Assembly (NCBI GenBank): GCA_025153445.1
Contig: JANZNS010000001.1
Location: 310,001 to 374,000, forward strand
DNA from: Marinobacter sp. BGYM27
GTDB taxonomy: Bacteria > Pseudomonadota > Gammaproteobacteria > Pseudomonadales > Oleiphilaceae
DNA length: 64,000 bases
Reading direction: 5' to 3'
Shown: one piece after another, positions 38,412 through 46,523 of the stretch
Layout: every line of letters starts with the position of its first letter
Position numbering within the stretch: position 1 is the stretch's first letter
Notes under the pieces: model-generated
What the model saw: only the letters and a program-made list of their open reading frames with translations
Told to the model about the DNA's origin: nothing
The model's database searches: none
Made by a program: the position numbers and the translations under genes

Positions 38412-39626
38412 ATGCATTTCCTGAAGACTTATCGGGGCGCGCTGGGAGCTTTGGCCTGTGCGGCGGTGTTGTCTGCCTGCGGCGGTGGTGGCAGTGGCGA
38501 TGATGACAGCGCCATGCCTGAAACGGGTAAGGAGACGGGCGTTTGTGGTCAGTTGGCTGGCGATATTAATCAGTCTGCGCTTGAAACCGCGGACTGCCAG
38601 TACCTGAGCAGCTATCGTCTGTTTGGCGATGAGACCAACCCGACGACTGCACCAAACGGCACGGGTATTCCCTATGATCTCACCACGCCCCTTTTTACGG
38701 ACTACAGCAGCAAATACCGGTTTGTTTTCGTGCCAGAGGGTAAGCAGGCGCAATACAGCGAGAAAGAAGCATTTGATTTTCCGGTGGGCACGGTTATATC
38801 TAAAACCTTCAGCATGCCAGCGGATACCGCGTTCCGGGGATTCAAAAATGAAAGGTTGATTGAGACCCGTCTGATGATTCGTCGCGCCGATGGTTGGGCT
38901 ACGCTGCCCTATATCTGGAACGATGACTTCTCCGATGCAACACTGCAAATTGCGGGCGGAGCCGTTCCGGTCACAACCGTCCACAATGGTAATCAGATGG
39001 AAATCAACTACCGTGTGCCGGATAAAACCCAATGCAAGCAGTGTCATCAGGTAAAGGTGGCTTCGGAATCGGCGTCAGAAATTTCACCGATCGGCCCCAA
39101 AGCGCGTTTGCTTAACCGTAATTTCAACTACCCATCCGGTGAGGAGAACCAGCTCTCGCACTGGGAAGCAGCCGGCATCCTTGATGGAGCACCTGCTGAT
39201 AAATTCGGAATTGATACGATCCCTGCATACACCGATGCAGACGCCAGCTTGCTGTCAGGAAAAAGTGATACTGAGCTAATGGCGTTGGCAAAAGGCTATC
39301 TGGACATCAACTGCTCCCATTGCCATCGGCCGGAAGGCGGCGCCAGCAATACCGGGCTGCATCTGGAATACTGGCGTGAGTTCGCCGCCAACTTGAGTCA
39401 TCACGGTGTCTGCAAGAAGCCTGTCGCCTATGGCGGCGGCAGCCTGAGTTATGACGTCGTGCCGGGAGATGCGGAGAACTCCATCATTCACTTCAGGATG
39501 AACACCACCAAACCAGGCGACAAAATGCCTGAGATTGGCCGTACATCGGTGCATGAAGAAGGTGTTGAGCTGATTTCCGAGTGGATCAATCGCGGCATGC
39601 CGAGTGCGCCGGCCTGCACCCCCTGA
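38412..39626 (+). CDS. SO2930-family diheme c-type cytochrome lipoprotein
   Basis: A 404-residue lipoprotein. The ATG at 38412 has AAGGAG about 11 nt upstream. The lipobox LSAC places Cys23, followed by a Gly-rich linker. Two heme c motifs are visible: CKQCH (208-212) and CSHCH (301-305). The N-terminal half has TPLFTDYSSKYRFVFVPEG, typical of the SO2930 (TIGR03806) family. It should transfer electrons at the periplasmic face of a membrane; partner and substrate are unknown. It forms an operon with the beta-helix lipoprotein and ends at a strong terminator. Confidence 0.9.
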   Translation: MHFLKTYRGALGALACAAVLSACGGGGSGDDDSAMPETGKETGVCGQLAGDINQSALETADCQYLSSYRLFGDETNPTTAPNGTGIPYDLTTPLFTDYSSKYRFVFVPEGKQAQYSEKEAFDFPVGTVISKTFSMPADTAFRGFKNERLIETRLMIRRADGWATLPYIWNDDFSDATLQIAGGAVPVTTVHNGNQMEINYRVPDKTQCKQCHQVKVASESASEISPIGPKARLLNRNFNYPSGEENQLSHWEAAGILDGAPADKFGIDTIPAYTDADASLLSGKSDTELMALAKGYLDINCSHCHRPEGGASNTGLHLEYWREFAANLSHHGVCKKPVAYGGGSLSYDVVPGDAENSIIHFRMNTTKPGDKMPEIGRTSVHEEGVELISEWINRGMPSAPACTP

Positions 39627-39662
39627 CATGATCCTGTAAAACAACATTATCAGGTCGTTATT

Positions 39663-39693
39663 GAGCCCGGAGCGTAAGCCTCGGGCTCTTTTT
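39663..39693 (+). terminator. Intrinsic terminator after the diheme cytochrome gene
   Basis: A 7-bp stem GAGCCCG / CGGGCTC (39663-39669 and 39682-39688) is followed directly by TTTTTG. It lies 37 nt after the stop codon. Confidence 0.88.
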
Positions 39694-39758
39694 GTTCGTG
39701 CACCTGATAAGTTGGCAAATGGAAAGTGTGCTGCGTACCTGTGCGGTCGCTGGTCGTG

Positions 39759-40517
39759 TCAGTCCGATCCAGTTTCATCAATGTAGCGTTCGCGGATACG
39801 CTCGTAGGTGCCATCTTTGAGAATCTCGAACAGGGCCCAGTTGAATTGATCTCGAAGGGTCTCGAATTCGGACGCTTTTCGCAGCACCAGATAGGCTGGT
39901 GTAATCGACATTGGTGGCATCAACGGCTCGATATCGTCGAGTCCCAGTTTCCGGATCACATGCTGGCCAACATCGGCGTTGGTCAGCACTGCATGAACGC
40001 GACCCAGCGCCAGCATTTTCATACTTTGTTCATCCCTGCCGACCTCAATGACCTTGATCTGGCCCTGCCGCCTTGCGCTCTCGAACTCCGGTGTGGTCTG
40101 AAAGCCCCTGTTTACTGCAATGGTTTTGCCGAACAAGTCTTGAAGCGTTCTGGTTTGTGGTGCCTGGTCTGTTCTGACAAACAGTGTGTACTGGGTGATA
40201 TGCAGCGGCACGCTGGTGTACATCGCGTAGGCTTTGCGGGGATCTGTTTTGAAGTAGGAAAACACGCAGTCCCGCAAGCCTGCGGAAAGAGCCTCTTCGA
40301 GACGTTTCCAGGGCTCCAGCCGGATTTTGATATCAAGCCCCAGCCGTCTACCTGCTTCACGCACGACATCAACATCGATGCCGGTCAGCCCGTCATCGTC
40401 GATAACATAAGGCGGGTAGGCGGCACTGAGGCAGGTAAGCGATCGATTTTGCTGTGCCTGCAGCGTCAGTGACCAGAGCATACTGACAATCATTGATCCG
40501 AAGGCTATGCAGCGCAT
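39759..40517 (-). CDS. Second solitary periplasmic substrate-binding protein
   Basis: A 252-residue exported protein with a signal peptide (cut near LQAQ, residue 22). It has CLSAAYPPYVIDDDGLTGID at the start of the mature part and DPRKAYAMYTSVPLH, typical of family 3 binding proteins. No transporter genes are adjacent, and it stands alone between converging and diverging neighbours. The ligand is unknown. It may serve signalling rather than import. Confidence 0.82.
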   Translation of the reverse strand: MRCIAFGSMIVSMLWSLTLQAQQNRSLTCLSAAYPPYVIDDDGLTGIDVDVVREAGRRLGLDIKIRLEPWKRLEEALSAGLRDCVFSYFKTDPRKAYAMYTSVPLHITQYTLFVRTDQAPQTRTLQDLFGKTIAVNRGFQTTPEFESARRQGQIKVIEVGRDEQSMKMLALGRVHAVLTNADVGQHVIRKLGLDDIEPLMPPMSITPAYLVLRKASEFETLRDQFNWALFEILKDGTYERIRERYIDETGSD

Positions 40518-40775
40518 GTTGATATCGAGCCCTTGGCGCGGTGGTGGCTGTGAGTCAGATTGACTTGATGAAAGTATGGTTCAGGCGCAGACAATTGCCA
40601 GAGTGCTCTGCCTGATGCGCTCACCATTATCGATGGCGAACTGGAGTGACGCTCAATTTTACATAATTAACTCATGTAATGGTGAGGTAGAAATAATGTT
40701 TTAACAGGACGCATTCGTGGCAGGGTGGTATATTAATTGATCAATGTTGATATCGAATGTTTCAAGGATGGAACC

Positions 40776-41339
40776 ATGTTTCGGTTAGTGAGTTTTCTTC
40801 TTTTGCTTGTTGGCGGTCCTGTATCGGCGTCCATGATTCAGTATGACTACGCATTTGCCTATACCGATGTGACGGACTGCAATACTGGCTGTTCGCCTGC
40901 CCCCGAGGCTGGAGTGGGTAGTCTTCTGCTGGATACGGATCAGAATACGCTTCTGGCCTTGTCGCTATCATCCGCCGATTTTGATGTGAACTGGTCGGGC
41001 AGCCTTCAGCTCACGCCCTACGCCGATGGGTGGTCGGTTGATGACGGCGACCTGATGTCTACAAACTTCGTGGTGACGGATTCCGGATACAGTGTGGAGA
41101 TGTTCCTCGATCTGTTTTTTGTGCCAACCGAAGGTAACCCGCTTGATTACTTTGAGAACGCAGTAGAGCAATATAATTATCTGGCTAACAGTGATCGCAC
41201 CTGGTTTTTCCAGGGCGAATTCACCAAAGGAATTATTGCGCAGGTATCAGAGCCGGCCAGCGGTTTATTGCTGGCTTTGGGGTTGCTAATGGCGGGCCTG
41301 GGTCGTATCCGGCGTCGTTTGCCAACCCTGCCTGCGTAA
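40776..41339 (+). CDS. PEP-CTERM-like exported protein
   Basis: A 187-residue protein. The ATG at 40776 has AAGGATGG six nt upstream. A signal peptide (cut near VSAS, residue 19) precedes a Cys-containing beta-rich body. The C-terminus has the three parts of an exosortase signal: SEPAS, a hydrophobic helix (GLLLALGLLMAGLG) and a basic tail RIRRR. The motif is SEP in place of the usual PEP. No exosortase gene is in the window. The 258-nt stretch before it shows no gene. Confidence 0.78.
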   Translation: MFRLVSFLLLLVGGPVSASMIQYDYAFAYTDVTDCNTGCSPAPEAGVGSLLLDTDQNTLLALSLSSADFDVNWSGSLQLTPYADGWSVDDGDLMSTNFVVTDSGYSVEMFLDLFFVPTEGNPLDYFENAVEQYNYLANSDRTWFFQGEFTKGIIAQVSEPASGLLLALGLLMAGLGRIRRRLPTLPA

Positions 41340-41340
41340 A

Positions 41341-42339
41341 TCAGTCACACGCCGGTTGCGGGGCCTGCTTGAACCTTTCTGCAATGGCCGCGTTTCTGGC
41401 GTCATCACTTTTGTATTCGTCTGGTAGAGGATAGAGCAGGTAGACGGCATCGCCTTTTACCCGATCTGCTTTTTCCAGTGCGGGGACCCGCGGATCGTCT
41501 GCGATCACAGGGCTCAGTACCTTTATATTGAGTGAAGGGGAACGATGGAGCAGGGCGGCCACCGTGCCCGAGCGACCTTCACTGTGGAAGGTGCCGGTAA
41601 GGTGAATCACCTGGTCGCCGGGCTGCTCGGCCAGTGCTCGTTCGATGCTCGTTGCCATGGTGTTGTCCCGCAGCAACTGCGCCAGATAGCTGTTCTCCAG
41701 TCGCGGGTCCCCGGTATTACCATGATGCCCGCCCATTGCGCCAAAGAAGCGCTCCCGGTAACCCGGCGGGCTGAATAGGGGGTTCGTTGGCAACCACTGT
41801 TGCTTATCTGCCGATATCCCGTCGATAGCCTGCTTTCCCTCTCGTCCGACGCATCTGGCGATGTCTGCCGGCGCATTGGCCCCAACGACAGGTAAGTGAT
41901 GGTCTGCAGCGAATGCGACCAGGGGGCGGTAAGAGGCCTTGTAGTTATTCCATGCCGCACCTTCTTTGATGAGTTCTTCTTCACCCGTTTCTCCTGCAAG
42001 GTAACGATCGACGGCCGTCTGATGATCGACAGTGAACTGTTCCATCGACAGTATCTGGTTGGGTCTCAACTTATAGAGCGCGCTTTGCAACCGGGCTTCA
42101 AGCAGGTGGGCGCCGTTATGGCCATGAAACTCGCCGATGACGATCACGTCTGCATCCTGCCACTGGTCAGCCAACGCGGTGACGCTGAGCGTTTTGTCCG
42201 TGTCAGGGTCGATGATGCGATAGTCATAGAGCCCGGTTAGCTCCCTCTTGTCGGAATCAGGGTCAGGATTTTGGGTGCTGGCGCAGGCGGTCGTAAGTAC
42301 GGCGAGAATGCCGGTCAACAGGAGCTTCACTGGGATCAT
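41341..42339 (-). CDS. ChaN-family lipoprotein
   Basis: A 332-residue ChaN/DUF399 protein. The N-terminus is a signal sequence with Cys19 in LTTAC, a poor but possible lipobox. VIVIGEFHGHNGAHLLEARL and SMEQFTVDHQ are conserved family blocks, and THFHSEGR-like TGTFHSEGRSG comes later. Known members bind heme and are linked to iron uptake at the outer membrane. It is convergent with the PEP-CTERM gene, with one nt between the stops. Confidence 0.87.
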   Translation of the reverse strand: MIPVKLLLTGILAVLTTACASTQNPDPDSDKRELTGLYDYRIIDPDTDKTLSVTALADQWQDADVIVIGEFHGHNGAHLLEARLQSALYKLRPNQILSMEQFTVDHQTAVDRYLAGETGEEELIKEGAAWNNYKASYRPLVAFAADHHLPVVGANAPADIARCVGREGKQAIDGISADKQQWLPTNPLFSPPGYRERFFGAMGGHHGNTGDPRLENSYLAQLLRDNTMATSIERALAEQPGDQVIHLTGTFHSEGRSGTVAALLHRSPSLNIKVLSPVIADDPRVPALEKADRVKGDAVYLLYPLPDEYKSDDARNAAIAERFKQAPQPACD

Positions 42340-42452
42340 TCGGTTCCTCCGGGACTGGCCCGCGTGCTTGGCCGAAAACTGTATCGTTTGGCTGAAATCG
42401 ACCTATTCTTATACAGGAGTCGTTTGATGATAACGTTGAAAAGGATCCTACC

Positions 42453-42785
42453 ATGCCAGATCGCAAAGGGTTTCTCGAAGCGCTCCGGAAGGAGCTGAAG
42501 GAGAGGATAGAACGTTATTCAGCCCATCAGCATCGTGATGATGGTGCGTTGGAGGCTGATTTTGCAGAACAGGCGGTACAGCGTCAGAACGATGAAGTGG
42601 TGGACGGGCTTGATCTCGAAGCACGGGAAGAGCTGATTCAGGTTGAAAAGGCGCTGCAGCGGATTGAAAACGGTGATGGCGATGGCTGTGAACTCTGCGG
42701 TGAGGTGATTAATCCCGAGCGTCTGAAAGTGCTGCCCCAATCGACAGTGTGCGTGGCCTGCGCCGAGAAAATGGAAGAAGAATAA
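42453..42785 (+). CDS. DksA/TraR-type zinc-finger protein
   Basis: A 110-residue cytoplasmic protein. A helical N-terminal part precedes a C4 zinc finger, CELCG-x16-CVACAEKM. It is shorter than DksA (about 150 residues) and lacks the long coiled coil with the usual acidic tip, so it is more like the small TraR/YbiI members. It may bind RNA polymerase, but this is not certain. Confidence 0.85.
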   Translation: MPDRKGFLEALRKELKERIERYSAHQHRDDGALEADFAEQAVQRQNDEVVDGLDLEAREELIQVEKALQRIENGDGDGCELCGEVINPERLKVLPQSTVCVACAEKMEEE

Positions 42786-42869
42786 TCTGTCGCTTTCAGC
42801 AAAGCCTTGACCTTGAAGTGGTTACAACCTTTATAGATAGCACCACATCATTTGAAAGGGGAGCGTTTC

Positions 42870-43793
42870 ATGGGGCATAGCCACGGCCACTCTCACGCAG
42901 GTCACAGCCACGGAGGACACGCCCATGGTGTGACACACAATCGCGCCTTTGCGATCGGTATTATCCTGAATCTCGGATTCGTGGTTGTCGAAGCGGTATA
43001 CGGCGTGTTGGCCGAGTCAATGGCGCTGCTGGCGGATGCCGGCCACAACCTGAGTGATGTGATGGGATTGGCGCTGGCGTGGGGGGCCGCATGGCTGGCC
43101 CAGCGCAAGGCCACCAAGTGGCGCACTTACGGCATGAAGAAAAGTACAATTCTGGCCGCACTTCTCAACGCGCTGATCCTGATGGTGGCGGTAGGCGGTA
43201 TTGCCTGGGAGTCGATTCGCCGGTTTACTGAGCCTCAGGATGTCGCAGGCGTGACGGTTATTGTGGTGGCTCTGGTCGGCGTTGTGATCAACGCGGCGAC
43301 GATGATGCTGTTTGTGGCCGGGCAGAAAGGGGATCTTAATATCCGTGGCGCTTTTCTGCACATGGCCGCTGATGCAGGCGTTTCCGTTGGCGTAGCCCTG
43401 GCCGGTGTGCTGATCCTTTGGACCGGCGCTACATGGATCGATCCGGTCGTGAGCCTGGCGATCGTAATGGTGATCTTGGTGGGCACCTGGGGGCTTCTGC
43501 GGGAGTCTTTGAATCTAAGTCTGGATGCGGTACCTGCGGGCATTGATCCCGATGAGGTCCACCGGGTGCTGCGGGAATCGCCGGGCGTCGATGGCGTTCA
43601 CCACGTGCATATATGGGCCATGAGCACCACCGAGAATGCGTTAACGGCGCATCTGGTGAAGCCTGAACCGGATTCCGACGATGCGCTGCTGGATGACATC
43701 CAGAAACAGCTGCGCAGCACGTTTAATATCACGCACGTCACCATTCAGTGGGAGCGTGATCAATCAGGCTGCCCTGTACCGGGGCATTGCTGA
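42870..43793 (+). CDS. Cation diffusion facilitator, probable zinc exporter (ZitB/CzcD-like)
   Basis: A 307-residue membrane transporter. The His-rich N-terminus (GHSHGHSHAGHSHGGHAHG) should bind zinc. Six hydrophobic segments follow, with metal-site motifs LLADAGHNLSD (TM2) and HMAADAGVSVGV (TM5), then a C-terminal cytoplasmic domain with VHHVHIWAMS. The ATG at 42870 has GGGGAG six nt upstream; an earlier TTG at 42852 overlaps the ribosome site and is rejected. It exports zinc in exchange for protons. Confidence 0.92.
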   Translation: MGHSHGHSHAGHSHGGHAHGVTHNRAFAIGIILNLGFVVVEAVYGVLAESMALLADAGHNLSDVMGLALAWGAAWLAQRKATKWRTYGMKKSTILAALLNALILMVAVGGIAWESIRRFTEPQDVAGVTVIVVALVGVVINAATMMLFVAGQKGDLNIRGAFLHMAADAGVSVGVALAGVLILWTGATWIDPVVSLAIVMVILVGTWGLLRESLNLSLDAVPAGIDPDEVHRVLRESPGVDGVHHVHIWAMSTTENALTAHLVKPEPDSDDALLDDIQKQLRSTFNITHVTIQWERDQSGCPVPGHC

Positions 43794-43853
43794 GGCCCGG
43801 ACAGGTGGGCTGCCGGTGCAACCCGTACTCCGACATTAACAAGGATGGCGTTT

Positions 43854-44267
43854 ATGGATCCCCGAATGAGCATGTTAACCCTGGGAGTAGATGATCTTGC
43901 GCGCGCGGTCAGCTTTTACCGCGATGGCCTGGGGCTGCCGCAACTGGATTCACCCCCTTCAGTCGCCTTTTTCACCCTTAATGGCACCTGGCTGGGGCTC
44001 TTTAACAGAGCCTCGCTGGCAGAAGATGTGGGCGTACCTGTAGGCGACAAGGCAGCGTTCCCCGGTTTCACCATTGCCCATAACCTCGATTCGGAGCAGG
44101 CAGTTGATGCCATGATGGCAGACGCTATCGCAGCCGGGGCGACGGAGGTTAAAAAGCCACAGAAAGTGTTCTGGGGAGGCTACTCCGGCTACTTTTCAGA
44201 CCCGGACGGCTACCTCTGGGAGATCGCCCATAACCCGTTTGTCTGGATCGGTCCCGATCCGTCCTGA
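43854..44267 (+). CDS. VOC-family (glyoxalase-like) protein
   Basis: A 137-residue single-module VOC protein. Two beta-alpha-beta-beta-beta units are visible, starting LTLGVDDLARAVSFYRDGLG and ending GYSGYFSDPDGYLWEIAHNP. Glu in the last strand is the usual metal ligand. ATG 43854 is preferred because AAGG lies nine nt before it; ATG 43845 abuts the ribosome site. The substrate is unknown. Confidence 0.85.
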   Translation: MDPRMSMLTLGVDDLARAVSFYRDGLGLPQLDSPPSVAFFTLNGTWLGLFNRASLAEDVGVPVGDKAAFPGFTIAHNLDSEQAVDAMMADAIAAGATEVKKPQKVFWGGYSGYFSDPDGYLWEIAHNPFVWIGPDPS

Positions 44268-44304
44268 AACCGCCGCCGGTATTGATGACTGGCGCCCAAT
44301 TTTG

Positions 44305-44329
44305 CATCGTTAGACGATGTTTAACATCG
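44305..44329 (+). repeat. Three interlocking inverted-repeat arms
   Basis: CATCGT (44305-44310), ACGATG (44314-44319) and AACATCG (44323-44329) can pair in two exclusive ways, 1 with 2 or 2 with 3. It lies 38 nt after the VOC stop and about 140 nt before the next lipoprotein gene. It could be an operator or an RNA switch; nothing else explains it. Confidence 0.4.
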
Positions 44330-44467
44330 CCAATCCCGCTCTTCGTCTATAGTTTACAGAACGATGACAGTCAGACGAGCGCCATTTTACGGCGCTGTCG
44401 CGGCTGTTGCCGTATTGCGCTACTGGCTTCGATTAGCCTTCATGATGTTTGGCGAGGATAGGTGTTA

Positions 44468-45265
44468 ATGCTTCGATCACTGAATGCTTTTTTCGTGCGT
44501 GTTGGGTTGTTTGGCGCGCTGCTTTTCTTGGGTGCGTGTGGTGGGGGAGGTAGTGGTGGTGAAACGGCAACAACCCCTGTACCGCCATCTGGCTCAGAGG
44601 GATTAGCGCGTCCCGGAATATACATCGGTGAGGTTACGTCGCCCGCTAGCTCAACACCGCCAAATGTGTTGCTGCTACTAAGTCCAAGCGGGCGAGCTGT
44701 AGCATTTATCGATACGACATCACTAGTCACCACCACTTTATCTTTTTCAAATGGTCTCAGCGCAACAGCAGCGGGTAAAATATTTCTTACTTCCGGCGCT
44801 ACTTCAGGGTCGGAAGACCTGACGGTAACTGGTGAATTTCAATCAGCAAGTGATCTGACGCTCGATCTCACATCATCAACAAGTGAGGTGGTAATGACAT
44901 TCAAGCGAGCGAACGATTCGAGTGATCGTGGGCTTGCGATCGCTGATATCGTGAGAACTTTCACGCTGACCGGAAGCGGAACGACAGAATTTACGGTCGG
45001 CGCGGATGGTACGCTCAGTGGCTCAGATACCGCAGGGTGTGTGTTTGCAGGAGAAGTCACAATTCCAGAACCCGCGATCAATGTGTTTGATATCGATTTC
45101 ACGGCGGATATGTGCGGAGGGAATGTCGGCCCAGCCAATGATGTCAGAAATGGCACCTTTGCAGGCGTTGGCACTTATCTTCCCGATGACGGAACGGGCA
45201 CTGGCGATTTGTTGATGTTTGGTGTGGCCGATACGGACATCGCTGCAATATTTAGCGGTGAATAG
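44468..45265 (+). CDS. Hypothetical lipoprotein, beta-rich
   Basis: A 265-residue protein I do not recognise. The lipobox LGAC places Cys24, followed by a Gly/Ser linker. The body is Ser/Thr/Gly-rich with predicted beta strands and few charged residues. One segment (about 50-100) resembles a module often seen in marine gammaproteobacterial lipoproteins, GIYIGEVTSP followed by an AFID strand. Two Cys residues (about 190 and 217) could form a disulfide. The ATG at 44468 has AGG five nt upstream. No co-transcribed neighbour is apparent. Confidence 0.78.
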   Translation: MLRSLNAFFVRVGLFGALLFLGACGGGGSGGETATTPVPPSGSEGLARPGIYIGEVTSPASSTPPNVLLLLSPSGRAVAFIDTTSLVTTTLSFSNGLSATAAGKIFLTSGATSGSEDLTVTGEFQSASDLTLDLTSSTSEVVMTFKRANDSSDRGLAIADIVRTFTLTGSGTTEFTVGADGTLSGSDTAGCVFAGEVTIPEPAINVFDIDFTADMCGGNVGPANDVRNGTFAGVGTYLPDDGTGTGDLLMFGVADTDIAAIFSGE

Positions 45266-45280
45266 ATATTTCCTTTTGTC

Positions 45281-45326
45281 TTGCCATTGTCACGGTATAC
45301 GCCATACAGATCCGTGACGATGGCAA
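45281..45326. repeat. Long inverted repeat after the hypothetical lipoprotein gene
   Basis: TTGCCATTGTCACGG (45281-45295) pairs with CCGTGACGATGGCAA (45312-45326) over 15 bp with one G-T pair and a 16-nt loop. No T-tract follows on either strand. It may terminate transcription with Rho, protect the 3' end, or be a dispersed palindrome. Confidence 0.55.
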
Positions 45327-45415
45327 TAGGGCGACGGCTTTGAGCTGAGGACTCCGTCGACTATGCTGATGGCGATAGTTTTTTCATTCGCTTTCACAAG
45401 TCAGGAAGGATACCC

Positions 45416-45865
45416 ATGCGCCAACATCTGCTCGTATTTACCGTTCTACTCCTCGTTTCACCGCTCACGCTGGCCGCCGCAGGCCTGGTGACGGTCAAGA
45501 GTCAGCACAGTGTCAAAGAGACGGCTGACAAGCTGGAGACTGTTCTCAACCAGAAGGGAATGACGGTCTTTACGCGTGTAAATCATACTGAAGGTGCCAA
45601 AAAAGCCGGCCTGGATTTGCGGCCGACGGAACTGGTGATTTTTGGTAACCCGAAAGTTGGCACGCCACTGATGCAATGCGAACAAAGTGTCGCCATTGAT
45701 CTGCCGCAAAAAGCACTGATCTGGGAAGACGCTGACGGGCAGGTCTGGCTGGGGTATAACGATCCCGAGTTTTTGCGCAAGCGCCACGCTATTGAGGGCT
45801 GCGATGCCGTGCTCAAAAAGATAGACGGTGCGCTTGGCAAGTTCGCGGAAGCGGCTACTCAGTGA
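45416..45865 (+). CDS. DUF302 domain protein, exported
   Basis: A 149-residue protein with a signal peptide (cut near LAAAG, residue 21). The DUF302 body carries VKETADKLETVLNQKGMTVF, then ELVIFGNPKVGTPLMQ, and a late GYNDPEFLRKRHAI, all family-typical. It is expected in the periplasm. The family function is unknown. Confidence 0.9.
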   Translation: MRQHLLVFTVLLLVSPLTLAAAGLVTVKSQHSVKETADKLETVLNQKGMTVFTRVNHTEGAKKAGLDLRPTELVIFGNPKVGTPLMQCEQSVAIDLPQKALIWEDADGQVWLGYNDPEFLRKRHAIEGCDAVLKKIDGALGKFAEAATQ

Positions 45866-45923
45866 GTCTGAAGCTGCCGGGCATCGGCAGCTATCCAGCT
45901 TCACTGCCTGTCAGACTTAGCCG

Positions 45924-46523
45924 TTAAGGGCAGGGCGCTGTCGCACCTTCGGCTTGCAGCCGGCCCGCCGCAGCAATGATGTGATCGGCAAGCTGTTGGA
46001 TATTGTCCTGATGGGCTTTTACCAGCGGGTCTATGCCGTCGGGTGCCGCTTCTCGTAAGCGGGTATTGCACGTCAGGCGGGACCCTCCTTCGGTTTCGTG
46101 ATCGATGAGCAGATAGCGGGCGTCGAGCCAGGCGTATTGCCCGGGCACCGAGTCGAACCGAGTGACGGTAACCGAAACGCTCATGGAGGTCGTTTGGTTA
46201 CCCGCTCTGGAGAATCGGGCCGCCAGTGCGCTACGGATTTCGTCTGCCAGCGGCGCTCCCCACCACTCGGATTCCAGCACAACAAGGCCGCTAACATCCC
46301 GGCGTATGACCAATTCGCTGCGGTCCACCTGTGGCGGCACGCTCACATTGTCGATCGATATCCCGTTGCCGGTATCAGTTTCCGTAGAAGTCTGAGGCAA
46401 GGGCACCAGTGTGTGATAGTGCAGTTGCGGGCTGCTACTACAGCCTGCCATTATCGATAGCAGTGCAGCGGCGAAGGCGGCACAGGCTGCGCGATAGAGG
46501 CCGTTTGGGTTTGCCGCTGTCAT
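45924..46523 (-). CDS. pqiC: PqiC-family outer-membrane lipoprotein
   Basis: A 199-residue lipoprotein with lipobox MAGC (Cys28), then the ABC-type auxiliary (DUF330) domain, with LHYHTLVPL and PPQVDRSELVIRRD. PqiC forms an outer-membrane ring at the end of the PqiB needle. The start overlaps the pqiB stop by 4 nt. It is the last gene of the pqi operon. Confidence 0.9.
   Translation of the reverse strand: MTAANPNGLYRAACAAFAAALLSIMAGCSSSPQLHYHTLVPLPQTSTETDTGNGISIDNVSVPPQVDRSELVIRRDVSGLVVLESEWWGAPLADEIRSALAARFSRAGNQTTSMSVSVTVTRFDSVPGQYAWLDARYLLIDHETEGGSRLTCNTRLREAAPDGIDPLVKAHQDNIQQLADHIIAAAGRLQAEGATAPCP

Noticed and set aside
42870-42950. His-codon repeats at the start of the zinc exporter, looked at as a possible tandem repeat or unstable array
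   Set aside because: They are imperfect GHSH codon runs explained by the metal-binding N-terminus.
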